DNA from: Candidatus Avelusimicrobium intestinipullorum
GTDB lineage: Bacteria > Elusimicrobiota > Elusimicrobia > Elusimicrobiales > Elusimicrobiaceae
Direction: 5' to 3'
Assembly (NCBI GenBank): GCA_944324635.1
Contig: CALUXC010000004.1
Location: forward strand, 110,442 to 174,441
DNA length: 64,000 bases
Under the pieces are notes generated by a model. That model saw only the letters and a list, made by a program, of their open reading frames with translations. It had not been told where the DNA came from and made no database searches. This document shows, piece after piece, positions 41,846-50,400 of this stretch (positions are counted from its first letter, which is position 1; each line of letters begins with the position of its first letter). The position numbers were made by a program, and so were the translations under genes.

Positions 41846-43120
41846 ATGCACGTCAAAACCTTGATTTTAGGCGCGGGCCTTACGGGTTTAAGCGCCGCTT
41901 ATCATTTGGAAAAGAAAGGCGACCGGGATTACCTGTTGGCCGAACGACAGGTACAGCCTGGCGGTTTGTGTGCCAGTTACACGGTGAACGGTTTTACGTT
42001 TGACCAAAGCGGCCACCTGCTCCACCTGCACACGGACTACGGCAAAAAACTGGTAAAAAAGCTGCTTAAAACCAATTTGCTCCGCTTAAAACGCCGCGCC
42101 TGGATTTACACCCACACTTCCCGCGTGCCTTTCCCGTTTCAGGCCAACTTGTTTGCGCTTCCCGCCAAGGAACGCCAAGCCTGCGTGGAAGGGCTCCTGC
42201 AAGCGGCGGCCCAAACGCCCAAAGCCCCCCGCCATTTTGAAGACTGGTGCCTGCAATCCTTTGGCAAACCCGTTTACGAGCTTTTTATGCGCCCCTACAA
42301 CACCAAGCTGTGGGGCACTTCTCCCAAGAATTTAACGTGTGACTGGTGCGGCCCCTTTGTGCCGCGCCCCAGCACACAGGAAATTTTGCAAAGTGCTTCC
42401 CGCCCTCCCCAAAAATCCTACGGCTATAATGCCTGGTTCTACTATCCCAAACAAGGCGGCTGCGGCGCCCTGGTGCAAGCTTTGGCTCAAAATCTGCACG
42501 GGCTAAGGACCAAAACCGCCGTCACGCAAGTGGATTTGAAACGCAAAACCGCCCGCTTAAACGGCAAAACCATTTCGTTTGACCATCTTGTTAATACGCT
42601 GCCGCTGCCGGAATTTTTGCATATGCTGGAAGGGGAAGCCCGCCTTTCCGCCTTGGCGGAGCGGCTGACGCATACGTCCGTATTGGTGTACAACTTTGCC
42701 ATCAACCGTGCCGTTAAACCCTTTAGCTGGATTTATTTTCCGGACGAGCAGGACCCCTTCTACCGCGTAGGCCTGCAAAGCGGGTTTTCCCCGTTTAACG
42801 CGCCGCAGGGCACCTCGTCTTTTTACGTGGAACTGCCCGGCACCACCCCCCGCGGCAAAGGAACGGAAAAGCGCATTTTGAGTGCACTTATCCAAAAAGG
42901 TATAATAGATATACACGACGAAGTTTTATTTTCCTTCTGGCAAACCTTGCCTTACGCCTACGCCGTTTACGATAAGCGCCGTTCACGCGCCGTGCGCCAA
43001 GCCTTGCAGGCTTTGGCCAAGCGCGGGTGTTTTTGCGCGGGCCGTTACGGAAAGTGGGAATATTCTTTTATGGAGGCGTCCCTCCTGGAAGGCTTGGATT
43101 TGGCGGAAAAACTTGTATAA
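41846..43120 (+). CDS. FAD-dependent amine-oxidase-like protein (second copy of the flavoprotein type)
   Basis: A 424-residue flavoprotein of the same kind as the one at 5365-6651. It has the FAD-binding GAGLTGLSAAYHL near residue 9, GGLCASYTVNGFTFDQSGHLLHL, the block YPKQGGCGALVQAL, LVNTLPLPEFLHML and the C-terminal AGRYGKWEYSFMEAS. The Gly-Lys-Trp-x-Tyr ending is shared by both copies. It is coupled to a WecA-like transferase, so action on a lipid-linked or nucleotide sugar is suggested. The superfamily also includes protoporphyrinogen oxidase, so a redox role cannot be excluded. Confidence 0.78.
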   Translation: MHVKTLILGAGLTGLSAAYHLEKKGDRDYLLAERQVQPGGLCASYTVNGFTFDQSGHLLHLHTDYGKKLVKKLLKTNLLRLKRRAWIYTHTSRVPFPFQANLFALPAKERQACVEGLLQAAAQTPKAPRHFEDWCLQSFGKPVYELFMRPYNTKLWGTSPKNLTCDWCGPFVPRPSTQEILQSASRPPQKSYGYNAWFYYPKQGGCGALVQALAQNLHGLRTKTAVTQVDLKRKTARLNGKTISFDHLVNTLPLPEFLHMLEGEARLSALAERLTHTSVLVYNFAINRAVKPFSWIYFPDEQDPFYRVGLQSGFSPFNAPQGTSSFYVELPGTTPRGKGTEKRILSALIQKGIIDIHDEVLFSFWQTLPYAYAVYDKRRSRAVRQALQALAKRGCFCAGRYGKWEYSFMEASLLEGLDLAEKLV

Positions 43121-43121
43121 T
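43094..43121 (+). promoter_or_regulatory. Promoter inside the end of the flavoprotein gene (for nadD)
   Basis: TTGGAT, a 16-nt spacer and TATAAT. TATAAT ends 8 nt before the nadD ATG, and GAGGTG in between can act as Shine-Dalgarno sequence if the start site is close upstream. Confidence 0.5.
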
Positions 43122-43129
43122 GAGGTGTT

Positions 43130-44260
43130 ATGAAAGTTCTCGTTTTTGGCGGCAGTTTTGATCCCGTTCATAAAGGGCATGTGTCTCTTTTCCGCCGCGC
43201 GATGAAAGTCATCGCGCCGGACGTTGCACACATTGTGCCCGCCTACCATTCCCCTTTCAAAGCCAAATCTCCCACCCCTTTCCGCCTGCGCATGAAAATG
43301 CTCAAACAGGCCTTTGCGGGATTTAAGGGAAATATCGTTTTTGACGATTACGAACTCAAACAAGGCGGCAAAACCTATACCTATCAATTGGTGCAGTATC
43401 TTAAAAAACGTTATAAAAACCCGGAAATTTACCTGTTGGTGGGTACGGACTGCCTAAACGACCTGCATAACTGGAAAAACCCGAAATATATTTTTGAAAA
43501 TGCCATCGTGGTGGCGGGCAAGCGGCGCGGTTACGATGAAAAACCGGCCCAGTTTAAGCACCTGTTTCTGCCGGGATTTTTCCCGAAGCTTTCCTCCAGC
43601 CGCGTGCGGGCCCACATTTTGGCCTGCGGCGACGTGCCGGATACTATCCCCCCGCAAATTGCGCCCACTATCCGCAAACATAAACTCTACGGGCTGGAAG
43701 TGCACGATTGGCTGAAGTCCCATTTGAAAACCAACCGTTACCTGCACTCCAAAAACGTGGCCGAAATGGCCGCCGCGCTAAGCGATATTTACGACGTCAA
43801 TGTAGAGGCCGCCGTGAAAGCCGGCATTCTGCACGACGCGGGAAAAGGCTTTTCCGGCCCGGAACTGATTCGTTTTTGCAAGGAACATAAAATCAAAGTG
43901 CCGTTTTTTGACGACATTTGCCGTTTGGAACCCAGCCTGCTGCACAGCTATGCCTCGGCCTGGATTGCACAGCACCTGTTTGGCGTGCGGGACAAAGACA
44001 TCCTGCAAGCCATCTCCGAACACACCCTGGGAAGCCTGCACATGAGCACGCTGTCCAAAATTCTGTTCGTGGCGGATATTTCCTCCAAGGACCGTAAATA
44101 TAAGGACGCGTTTGTCATTCGCAATTTGGCTTTGCAGGATTTGGATTCGGCCCTTCTCTATGCGGCAAACCGCAAACTATTGTTCACCATTGATTCGCAA
44201 AAGTGGCTTTGCCCGGCGGGGATTGATTTATGGAACCATCTTATAAAACAAGAAAAATAG
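43130..44260 (+). CDS. nadD: Fusion of nicotinate-nucleotide adenylyltransferase (NadD) and HD-domain YqeK hydrolase
   Basis: A 376-residue fusion. Residues 1-190 are NadD, which makes deamido-NAD: VFGGSFDPVHKGHV is the nucleotidyltransferase (T/H)xGH motif and SSSRVR the second signature. Residues about 195-376 are a YqeK-type HD phosphohydrolase (diadenosine tetraphosphate hydrolase family), with RYLHSKNVAEMA, the HD pair in AGILHDAGKG, LLHSYASAWIA and ISEHTLGS. In many bacteria the two genes are adjacent, so their fusion is a logical variant. The gene heads the set nadD/yqeK, LytR_C, rsfS, argS. It overlaps the next gene by 31 nt. Confidence 0.93.
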   Translation: MKVLVFGGSFDPVHKGHVSLFRRAMKVIAPDVAHIVPAYHSPFKAKSPTPFRLRMKMLKQAFAGFKGNIVFDDYELKQGGKTYTYQLVQYLKKRYKNPEIYLLVGTDCLNDLHNWKNPKYIFENAIVVAGKRRGYDEKPAQFKHLFLPGFFPKLSSSRVRAHILACGDVPDTIPPQIAPTIRKHKLYGLEVHDWLKSHLKTNRYLHSKNVAEMAAALSDIYDVNVEAAVKAGILHDAGKGFSGPELIRFCKEHKIKVPFFDDICRLEPSLLHSYASAWIAQHLFGVRDKDILQAISEHTLGSLHMSTLSKILFVADISSKDRKYKDAFVIRNLALQDLDSALLYAANRKLLFTIDSQKWLCPAGIDLWNHLIKQEK

Positions 44261-45105
44261 TGGAACGCTTCTTGCTGTGGGTCTTGTTGCTGGTGTTGGC
44301 GGCGGCCGCGGCGGCGCAATTCACGTCGCCTTTGGCAAAGGCCCTGTCCAAACGGGCGGAAAAAGACGTGCGCGTCACCGTGCTCACGTCCCCTGCCATG
44401 CAATTTGCCTACAACCCTTCTTCCCGCAAGGCCGTAGTCACCATCAGCGCCGATAAACGCTCCGCGCAAAACAGCTCCAAACAAATTTCTTCCGCCAAAG
44501 GCCGCTTTTTTATTCCCAAAAACCCGGACAGAGAAGACTATTGGAACCATTTCAAACATGTGTTGGCTTCCTGGCGTTTCAACCCGCTTCTGGCGGGGCG
44601 CACGGTGTGGGAATACATTACCGCCTGGCACGACCGGCGCACAAACCTGACGCCCGCGGAGTTTTTACTGCTTTCCATGGAACTTACGAAGTTGGACGCG
44701 GCCGACTTTGCCGTCCGTTTTCCCCCTTCCTCCAAAGGACGCAAAACCCGCAAAGCGGCGGCCGCTGCTGAAGTGGAAGATATGGCCCCGCTGGCGGTAA
44801 AAGACCGCCCGATTGTGGTGGAAATTTTCAACGCCTCCGGCAAGCGCGGCTTGGCGCTGGCGCTTACGCAGTACCTGCGCGAGCAAAACGAAAAAGGCCA
44901 ACTGCGTGTGGACGTGCTGCAGTATGATAACTATCCGTCCTATCAGGACCAATCGTTTATTGTGGATTACAGCGGGCGGCTGGTGCAGGTGAAACAGCTT
45001 AGCCTGGCTATCGGCATTAACAGCGAAGTCAAATCCGAAATCTCCCCCAATGCCATTTGCGATACGCGCATTGTGCTGGGTAAAGACTTTGAAATGCCGC
45101 TCTAA
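44230..45105 (+). CDS. Membrane-anchored LytR_C domain protein
   Basis: A 291-residue protein with a short basic cytoplasmic N-terminus, one membrane helix (about 13-33) and an extracytoplasmic part ending in a LytR C-terminal (LytR_C) domain at about 194-285, which begins IVVEIFNASGKRGLALALTQYLRE. The LytR-CpsA-Psr catalytic domain that usually precedes LytR_C is absent. In Gram-positives the spot between nadD/yqeK and rsfS is held by a full LytR gene, so this is a reduced relative. GGGGATTG before the ATG inside nadD/yqeK supports the overlapping start. A cell-envelope role is inferred. Confidence 0.82.
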   Translation: MEPSYKTRKIVERFLLWVLLLVLAAAAAAQFTSPLAKALSKRAEKDVRVTVLTSPAMQFAYNPSSRKAVVTISADKRSAQNSSKQISSAKGRFFIPKNPDREDYWNHFKHVLASWRFNPLLAGRTVWEYITAWHDRRTNLTPAEFLLLSMELTKLDAADFAVRFPPSSKGRKTRKAAAAAEVEDMAPLAVKDRPIVVEIFNASGKRGLALALTQYLREQNEKGQLRVDVLQYDNYPSYQDQSFIVDYSGRLVQVKQLSLAIGINSEVKSEISPNAICDTRIVLGKDFEMPL

Positions 45106-45155
45106 AATGCTAGACTAATTTTATTGTTATTTTACCGTTTTTTAAGAGGTGGTTT

Positions 45156-45698
45156 ATGAATACGAAAGAACTCGTGTGCCTGGCGGCGCGCCTGGCCGAT
45201 GACAAAAAAGCCGAAAACATCAAGGTGATAGATTTGTGCGGGCTTTCTTCGCTGTGCGATTATATTCTGATTGCCACCGCCACCTCCAAACCTCATTTAG
45301 ACGCCGTAGAAGAAGAAATCAGCAAAAAGCTGAAAGAACAAGGCTACTATAAACTCAACCGCGACGGGGGCGACAGCAACCTGTGGCGCGTGAGCGATTA
45401 CGGGGCGTTTTTGGCCCACGTGATGACGCAGGAAGCGCGCGATTTTTACGCGCTGGACAAAATTTTCAGCTTTGGCAAAGAAATAGATTTCAAAGAACCC
45501 GTCAAAAAGGCGGTTAAGAAAAAACCCGCGGCCGCCAAGAAAGTCGCGCCCAAGAAAACGGCTGCAAAAAAGACCCCCGTCAAAAAAGCGACGGCCAAGA
45601 AAGCCGCACCCAAAAAAGCGGCCGCTAAAAAAGCAACCGTAAAAAAGACCGCTGCCAAAAAAACTGCCGCAGCTAAAAAGACCGCCAAGAAAAAATAA
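45156..45698 (+). CDS. rsfS: Ribosome silencing factor RsfS with a histone H1-like tail
   Basis: RsfS binds L14 and keeps ribosomal subunits apart when nutrients are scarce. Residues 1-113 are the complete RsfS domain, with VIDLCGLSSLCDYILIATATS, and DGGDSNLWRVSDYGAFLAHVM. Unusually, residues 114-180 form a Lys/Ala/Pro/Thr-only tail made of repeated KKA, KKT and PKK units, like histone H1 or bacterial H1-like proteins (Hc1, AlgP). The tail should be disordered and strongly positive, suited to RNA or DNA binding. GAGGTGG lies about 5 nt before the ATG. argS follows after 6 nt. Confidence 0.92.
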   Translation: MNTKELVCLAARLADDKKAENIKVIDLCGLSSLCDYILIATATSKPHLDAVEEEISKKLKEQGYYKLNRDGGDSNLWRVSDYGAFLAHVMTQEARDFYALDKIFSFGKEIDFKEPVKKAVKKKPAAAKKVAPKKTAAKKTPVKKATAKKAAPKKAAAKKATVKKTAAKKTAAAKKTAKKK

Positions 45699-45704
45699 TC
45701 AACC

Positions 45705-47297
45705 ATGCTAGAAAAACTCAAACAAGACATTACCTTAAAATTATCCAACGCGGACTATTTCAAAGGCTTTGAATTGCCGGAAGTGGATTTTTCCGCCGCG
45801 CCCGCCCATACCGGGGCGGATATTTCGCTGGTGTGGGCCATGGCCGCCGCCAAGAAAATGCACAAAAACCCGCTGGAAATTGCCAAAGAAGCTTGCGTGG
45901 TACTGCGTGAAATCACCGCCATTGCCGACGCTTCCGCCGTCCCGCCCGGGTTTATCAACCTGAAATTGGAAGACGATTTTATCATCAACACCGCCTCGGA
46001 CCGCCGCATCAAAGACCGCGGGGCCGAAATTTCCAAACACAACATCTTAATTGAATTTGTTTCCGCCAACCCCACCGGGCCGCTGCATGTGGCCAGCGGG
46101 CGCGGCGCAAGCTTGGGTGACAGCTTGGTAAAAATTCACCGCGCGTTAGGCTATTCGTGCGACAGCGAATACTACGTCAACGACGCCGGCAACCAGGCCG
46201 AGCTGTTGGCGGTATCCGTCAAAGCCCGCAAAGAAGGCAAAGAACCGCCCGAAAACGGATATCACGGCTCTTACCTAATTGACCTGGCCAAACGCATGCC
46301 GGCCGACTTGAAGGAAGAAGAATACGGCCGCTGGGCTATGGAAGAGCTGATTAAAACCCAGCAGCAGGACATGAAAGATTTCCATGTGGACTTTACCCGC
46401 TGGTTCCGCGAGTCGGACCTGCATAAAGAACACGCCCCGCAAAAAGCGCTTGAAGCGCTTACGCAGCAAGGCTATACCTACGAAAAAGAAGGCGCCGTCT
46501 GGTTCGGCTCTACCAAGGACTCCGAAGCCCAGGACGACAAAGACCGCGTGCTGGTGCGCAAAGACGGACGCCCCACCTATTTCCTGGCCGACATTTCCTA
46601 CCATAAAAATAAATACGACCGCGGTTACGACACCTTGATAGACATTCTGGGTGCGGATCACCACGGCTACGTACCGCGCATGAAAGCGGCGGTGCACGCG
46701 CTTGGAAAAGAAGAAAGTTCCTTCGTACCGATCATTCACCAGCTGGTGCATTTGACCGAACACGGGGAACAAGTAAAAATGTCCAAACGTGCGGGCCGTT
46801 TTATCACCCTGCGGGAACTGATGGACGAAGTGGGAACCGACGTTTGCCGTTTCTTCTTTGCCAGCCGCACGCCCAATGCGCACATGCTTTTTGACATGGA
46901 TTTAGCAAAAAAACGCACGAACGAAAACCCTGTTTTCTACGTGCAGTATGTACACGCGCGCATTCATTCCATATTCAAAGCGGCGGCCGAAAAAGGCTTC
47001 ACCGAATACAACGGCGTACTCACGCCGCTGGCGCCGCAGGAACGCGCGTTGCTGCTTAAACTGGTTTGGTTCAAACAAGTGCTGCGCAACTGCGTGGCCG
47101 ACTTAAGCCCCCACCACCTGACGACGTACCTGGTGGAACTGGCGGGGCTTTTCCATGCGTTCTACGACACTTGCCGCGTACTGGACGAAAACAACCCGGA
47201 ATTAACCAAATCCCGCTTGTTTATTTGCCAGCGCGTAGCGGAACGCATCAAAAAAGGGCTGGAATTTATCGGCGTAAGCGCGCCGGAAGTTATGTAG
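45705..47297 (+). CDS. argS: Arginyl-tRNA synthetase
   Basis: A 530-residue class I synthetase that charges tRNA-Arg. ANPTGPLHVASGRGAS is the N-terminal signature; the HIGH-type motif reads His128-Val-Ala-Ser131, so the second His is replaced. The KMSKS loop is present as KMSKRAG, and YVNDAGNQAELL and GADHHGYVPRMKA are ArgRS-specific. The C-terminal DALR anticodon-binding domain ends the protein (ERIKKGLEFIGVSAPEVM). There is little Shine-Dalgarno sequence, so translation may be coupled to rsfS. A long hairpin follows downstream. Confidence 0.96.
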   Translation: MLEKLKQDITLKLSNADYFKGFELPEVDFSAAPAHTGADISLVWAMAAAKKMHKNPLEIAKEACVVLREITAIADASAVPPGFINLKLEDDFIINTASDRRIKDRGAEISKHNILIEFVSANPTGPLHVASGRGASLGDSLVKIHRALGYSCDSEYYVNDAGNQAELLAVSVKARKEGKEPPENGYHGSYLIDLAKRMPADLKEEEYGRWAMEELIKTQQQDMKDFHVDFTRWFRESDLHKEHAPQKALEALTQQGYTYEKEGAVWFGSTKDSEAQDDKDRVLVRKDGRPTYFLADISYHKNKYDRGYDTLIDILGADHHGYVPRMKAAVHALGKEESSFVPIIHQLVHLTEHGEQVKMSKRAGRFITLRELMDEVGTDVCRFFFASRTPNAHMLFDMDLAKKRTNENPVFYVQYVHARIHSIFKAAAEKGFTEYNGVLTPLAPQERALLLKLVWFKQVLRNCVADLSPHHLTTYLVELAGLFHAFYDTCRVLDENNPELTKSRLFICQRVAERIKKGLEFIGVSAPEVM

Positions 47298-47327
47298 TCA
47301 AAGCCCTGGCAGTTTCACAACCGTCAT

Positions 47328-47373
47328 ACTAAAAATCTCTTTCCCCCTCGGCGGGCGGACAGAGATTTTTAGT
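47328..47373. terminator. Long hairpin between argS and the macroglobulin gene
   Basis: ACTAAAAATCTCT and AGAGATTTTTAGT form a 13-bp stem with a 20-nt loop. It could end the argS operon or form the leader of the next gene. Confidence 0.5.
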
Positions 47374-47405
47374 CTAAGGGCGTTTTTTAATAAAAGGGGA
47401 TTCGT

Positions 47406-50400
47406 ATGAAAAAAACCATTCGTTTGATTGTGGCATTTTTATTTTTTCCTTTGGCCTTAAGCGCGCAAAGCCTGCCTAAGGCCGAAGAAGCGTTTGCACG
47501 GGGCGATTTTGCCCAAGCGCTCACGCAGTATGAGGCAATTCTCAAGACGGCCACCGGCCAAGACCGCCTGCAAGCGCAGCTGCGCAAAGCGGCGTGCCAG
47601 TACGGCCTGGGAGAATACATGAATGCCGCCAAAACCATGTTTTCCTATGATTTGCCCGCCGACGATTTATGGAAAGCCCGCTTTTTGATTTACCGCGCCA
47701 GAACGGCCGAACAAGTAGCCTCCGTCTATCCGATGCTGATGAACGAAAGCGAAATCGCGCAAGAAGGCACCTCCCCCGAACAATGGACCGCCGCCCAATG
47801 GAACGCCCAAATAGACCAGGACTATCAAACCCTCTGGTCCCTGCGCGCGGCCTTAATCAACGACCCGATAGAACGGGAAGATTTAATCATTAACGTAAGC
47901 GATACGGACACCCGCAGAATCCCCACGCTGTTTGACTTTGTGGTACAAAACTGGGTCTCCCGCTTAACGCGCGCCAATGTGCCCATGCCGCTGGCCCGCG
48001 AAAACGCCCCCGCGTATTTAGACGGGGAAGCGCAGCCCGTCCCCTCGCAAAAAGCCCAGGCCGATCAGCTGGCCTACCTGCTGGAAACGGCCTACCTGCT
48101 GGACGGGAAAAACCGCAAAGACGCCAAAATCTTCTGGCGGACGGATTATATTTTGCTCCCCTTTGACAATCCTTCCCTCTTCACCATGCCCCACCCGGAA
48201 AAAGCCCTGCAAAAAGCCGTGGAACAACTCCAGCTTATCAGCGGCTACACCCCGCAAAAAATGGGCTTTTGGAACAAATTAAAACATTACGTTTCGCCCG
48301 AAGGCACCGAATATGGCCGCTCCTATGCGCTGTGGCGCGCCGCCCAGCTGTTAAACGGGAACGACGACCCCGAAACCGCTTTGAAAATGTGCCAATATGC
48401 CGTCAATGAATTGGAACCTTCGTATTATGTGTCCAAATGCGAGCAAATGGCCAAACGCATTACGCAAAAAGAGCTTTCTTTCTCGCAGCTGCCGCAGGCG
48501 TTTAATCCGCAGCAGGTGCAGTTGCCTTTCTCGGTAAGAAACGCCGAAGGCATTTACGTGCGCGTGTATAAAACTTCGCAGGAAGAACTGCAAAATTTGT
48601 ACCGCAAAAATTATTTAAGCCGCACCATTAACTCGTGGGATTTCCTGCACCAGCTCCACACCAATGATATTCCCCTTTTCTTGGAACGCACCCCCGTGCA
48701 AACGACCCAGACGGAAGTGACCTACGAAAAGCCGTACCGCGCCCGCCAGGCGTCCGTTTCGCTGCAGCCGCTGGACAAAGGCTTTTATGTGGTCTTGGCC
48801 GCGTGGGACCCTTCTTTTAACGCCAAAGAAACGGCCGTGCTGGGCACCGTCATCAACCTGACGGATCTGGCCTTGTTTGTTACGTCCGCCATTGAAGACA
48901 ATCCGGACAAATACGCCGTTTCTCTTTCTTCCAAACCCCGCACGTACCGGCCGGACGTATTCCGTTTTTACACCGTCAACCTGCAAACGGGTCAGCCGGA
49001 AGGGAAGGCGGATTTGGACATTATTTCCGCCTGGAACGGTACCCGCCAGCGCGGGTTTACGCTGGAGGACGGCTCCTCCACCTTGGCGCGGGATATTGCC
49101 GTTTCCCCCGTGCGCAACGTCAACAATTCGCACTTTGTAAACGTGCTGGCCTCCAAAAACGGCAGCACCGCCTATACGGCAAACGCCGTGTATTCCCGTT
49201 TTTATAACCCGGACCCCGTCCGCTTGTACGTGCAGACGGACCGCGCCATCTATCGCCCGGGCCAGGAAGTACACCTTTCCGTCAATGCGTTTGAAACACT
49301 GCCCCGCGGCCTTAGAGTGCTGCCCTCCCGCCGGGTAGAAATAGAAGTCACCAATGCGTCTGGCGAAAAAGTGTTCTCTTCTGCCGCGGCATTAAATGAA
49401 ATGGGCACGGCGGCGGCTCAGTTTGCTCTGCCGAAAGAAGCGATGCTGGGCTACTTCCAAATTCGTGCCACCGTGCAGGCGGGCGGACGCACTTTCCGCA
49501 CGTACGGCAACTTCCAGGTGGAAGATTTCAAACGCCCCGATTACGAGCTGGAGCTTTCCTCTCCCGAAAAGCCCCTGGAATACGGCAAAGCGGCCCAAGT
49601 AACGGGCCACGCCCAGTACTATTTTGGCACGCCGTTGCAAAACGCCACGGTAAAATACACCGTATCTCGCCAGGAATATCTCCCGCCGTTCTATTGGTGG
49701 CGCTACATCATGCCCACGGCCCCCAAACAAATTGCCCAGGGTGAAACAAAAACGGACGAAAAAGGCGATTTCCGCATTTCCTTCACGCCTTCGGCTCAGG
49801 AAAAAGACGAAGCCTTTGCCCAATATGTGGTAAAAGCGGAAGTGTACGATGAAAGCGGCCGCGCCATCAATACCGAACGCGCTTACAAAATCAGCGCGCA
49901 GCCTAAACTTTTTAAGGTGGAATTTGCCCAAGGTTTTTACGACGCGGGCAAAGAAACGCCTTCTTTTGCCAAGTTGGACCTGACCGACGCGGACGGGAAA
50001 TCCGTCTCCGGTAAAGTGACGGTGCAAATTGCCCGCCTGGAAAACAAACTGCCCGAACAGGATAAAGATTTCCCGGCCTACCGCACCCCCTCGTTGGACG
50101 AATGGTACAAAAACGCCAAGGCGGAAAAGACGGTCCACACCCAGGAATTAAATTTCAAAAATCCGGGCGAACAAACCCTGGCCCTGCCTGCCTTGGAAGA
50201 AGGCGTCTATCGTTTGACGCTTAAAGAAAGCAAAGCCACCACCCAGGAAATGGTGTTTGTAGTGGTGCAGGAACAATCGGCCCTTGCGCTGCCGTCGGTC
50301 ACGCTGGTACAGCATGCCCAGTATTATCCCGGCGAAACGGCCCGCATTTTGTTGGGCGCGGGCGCCCTGAAAGGCTCCAAACGGGTGGAAGTGTATTGGG

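Noticed and set aside
45480..45690. The repetitive AAG/GCC stretch at the end of rsfS taken as a DNA repeat array
   Set aside because: It is coding, in frame with RsfS, and codons vary within the repeat; no regular unit or spacer pattern such as a CRISPR is present.
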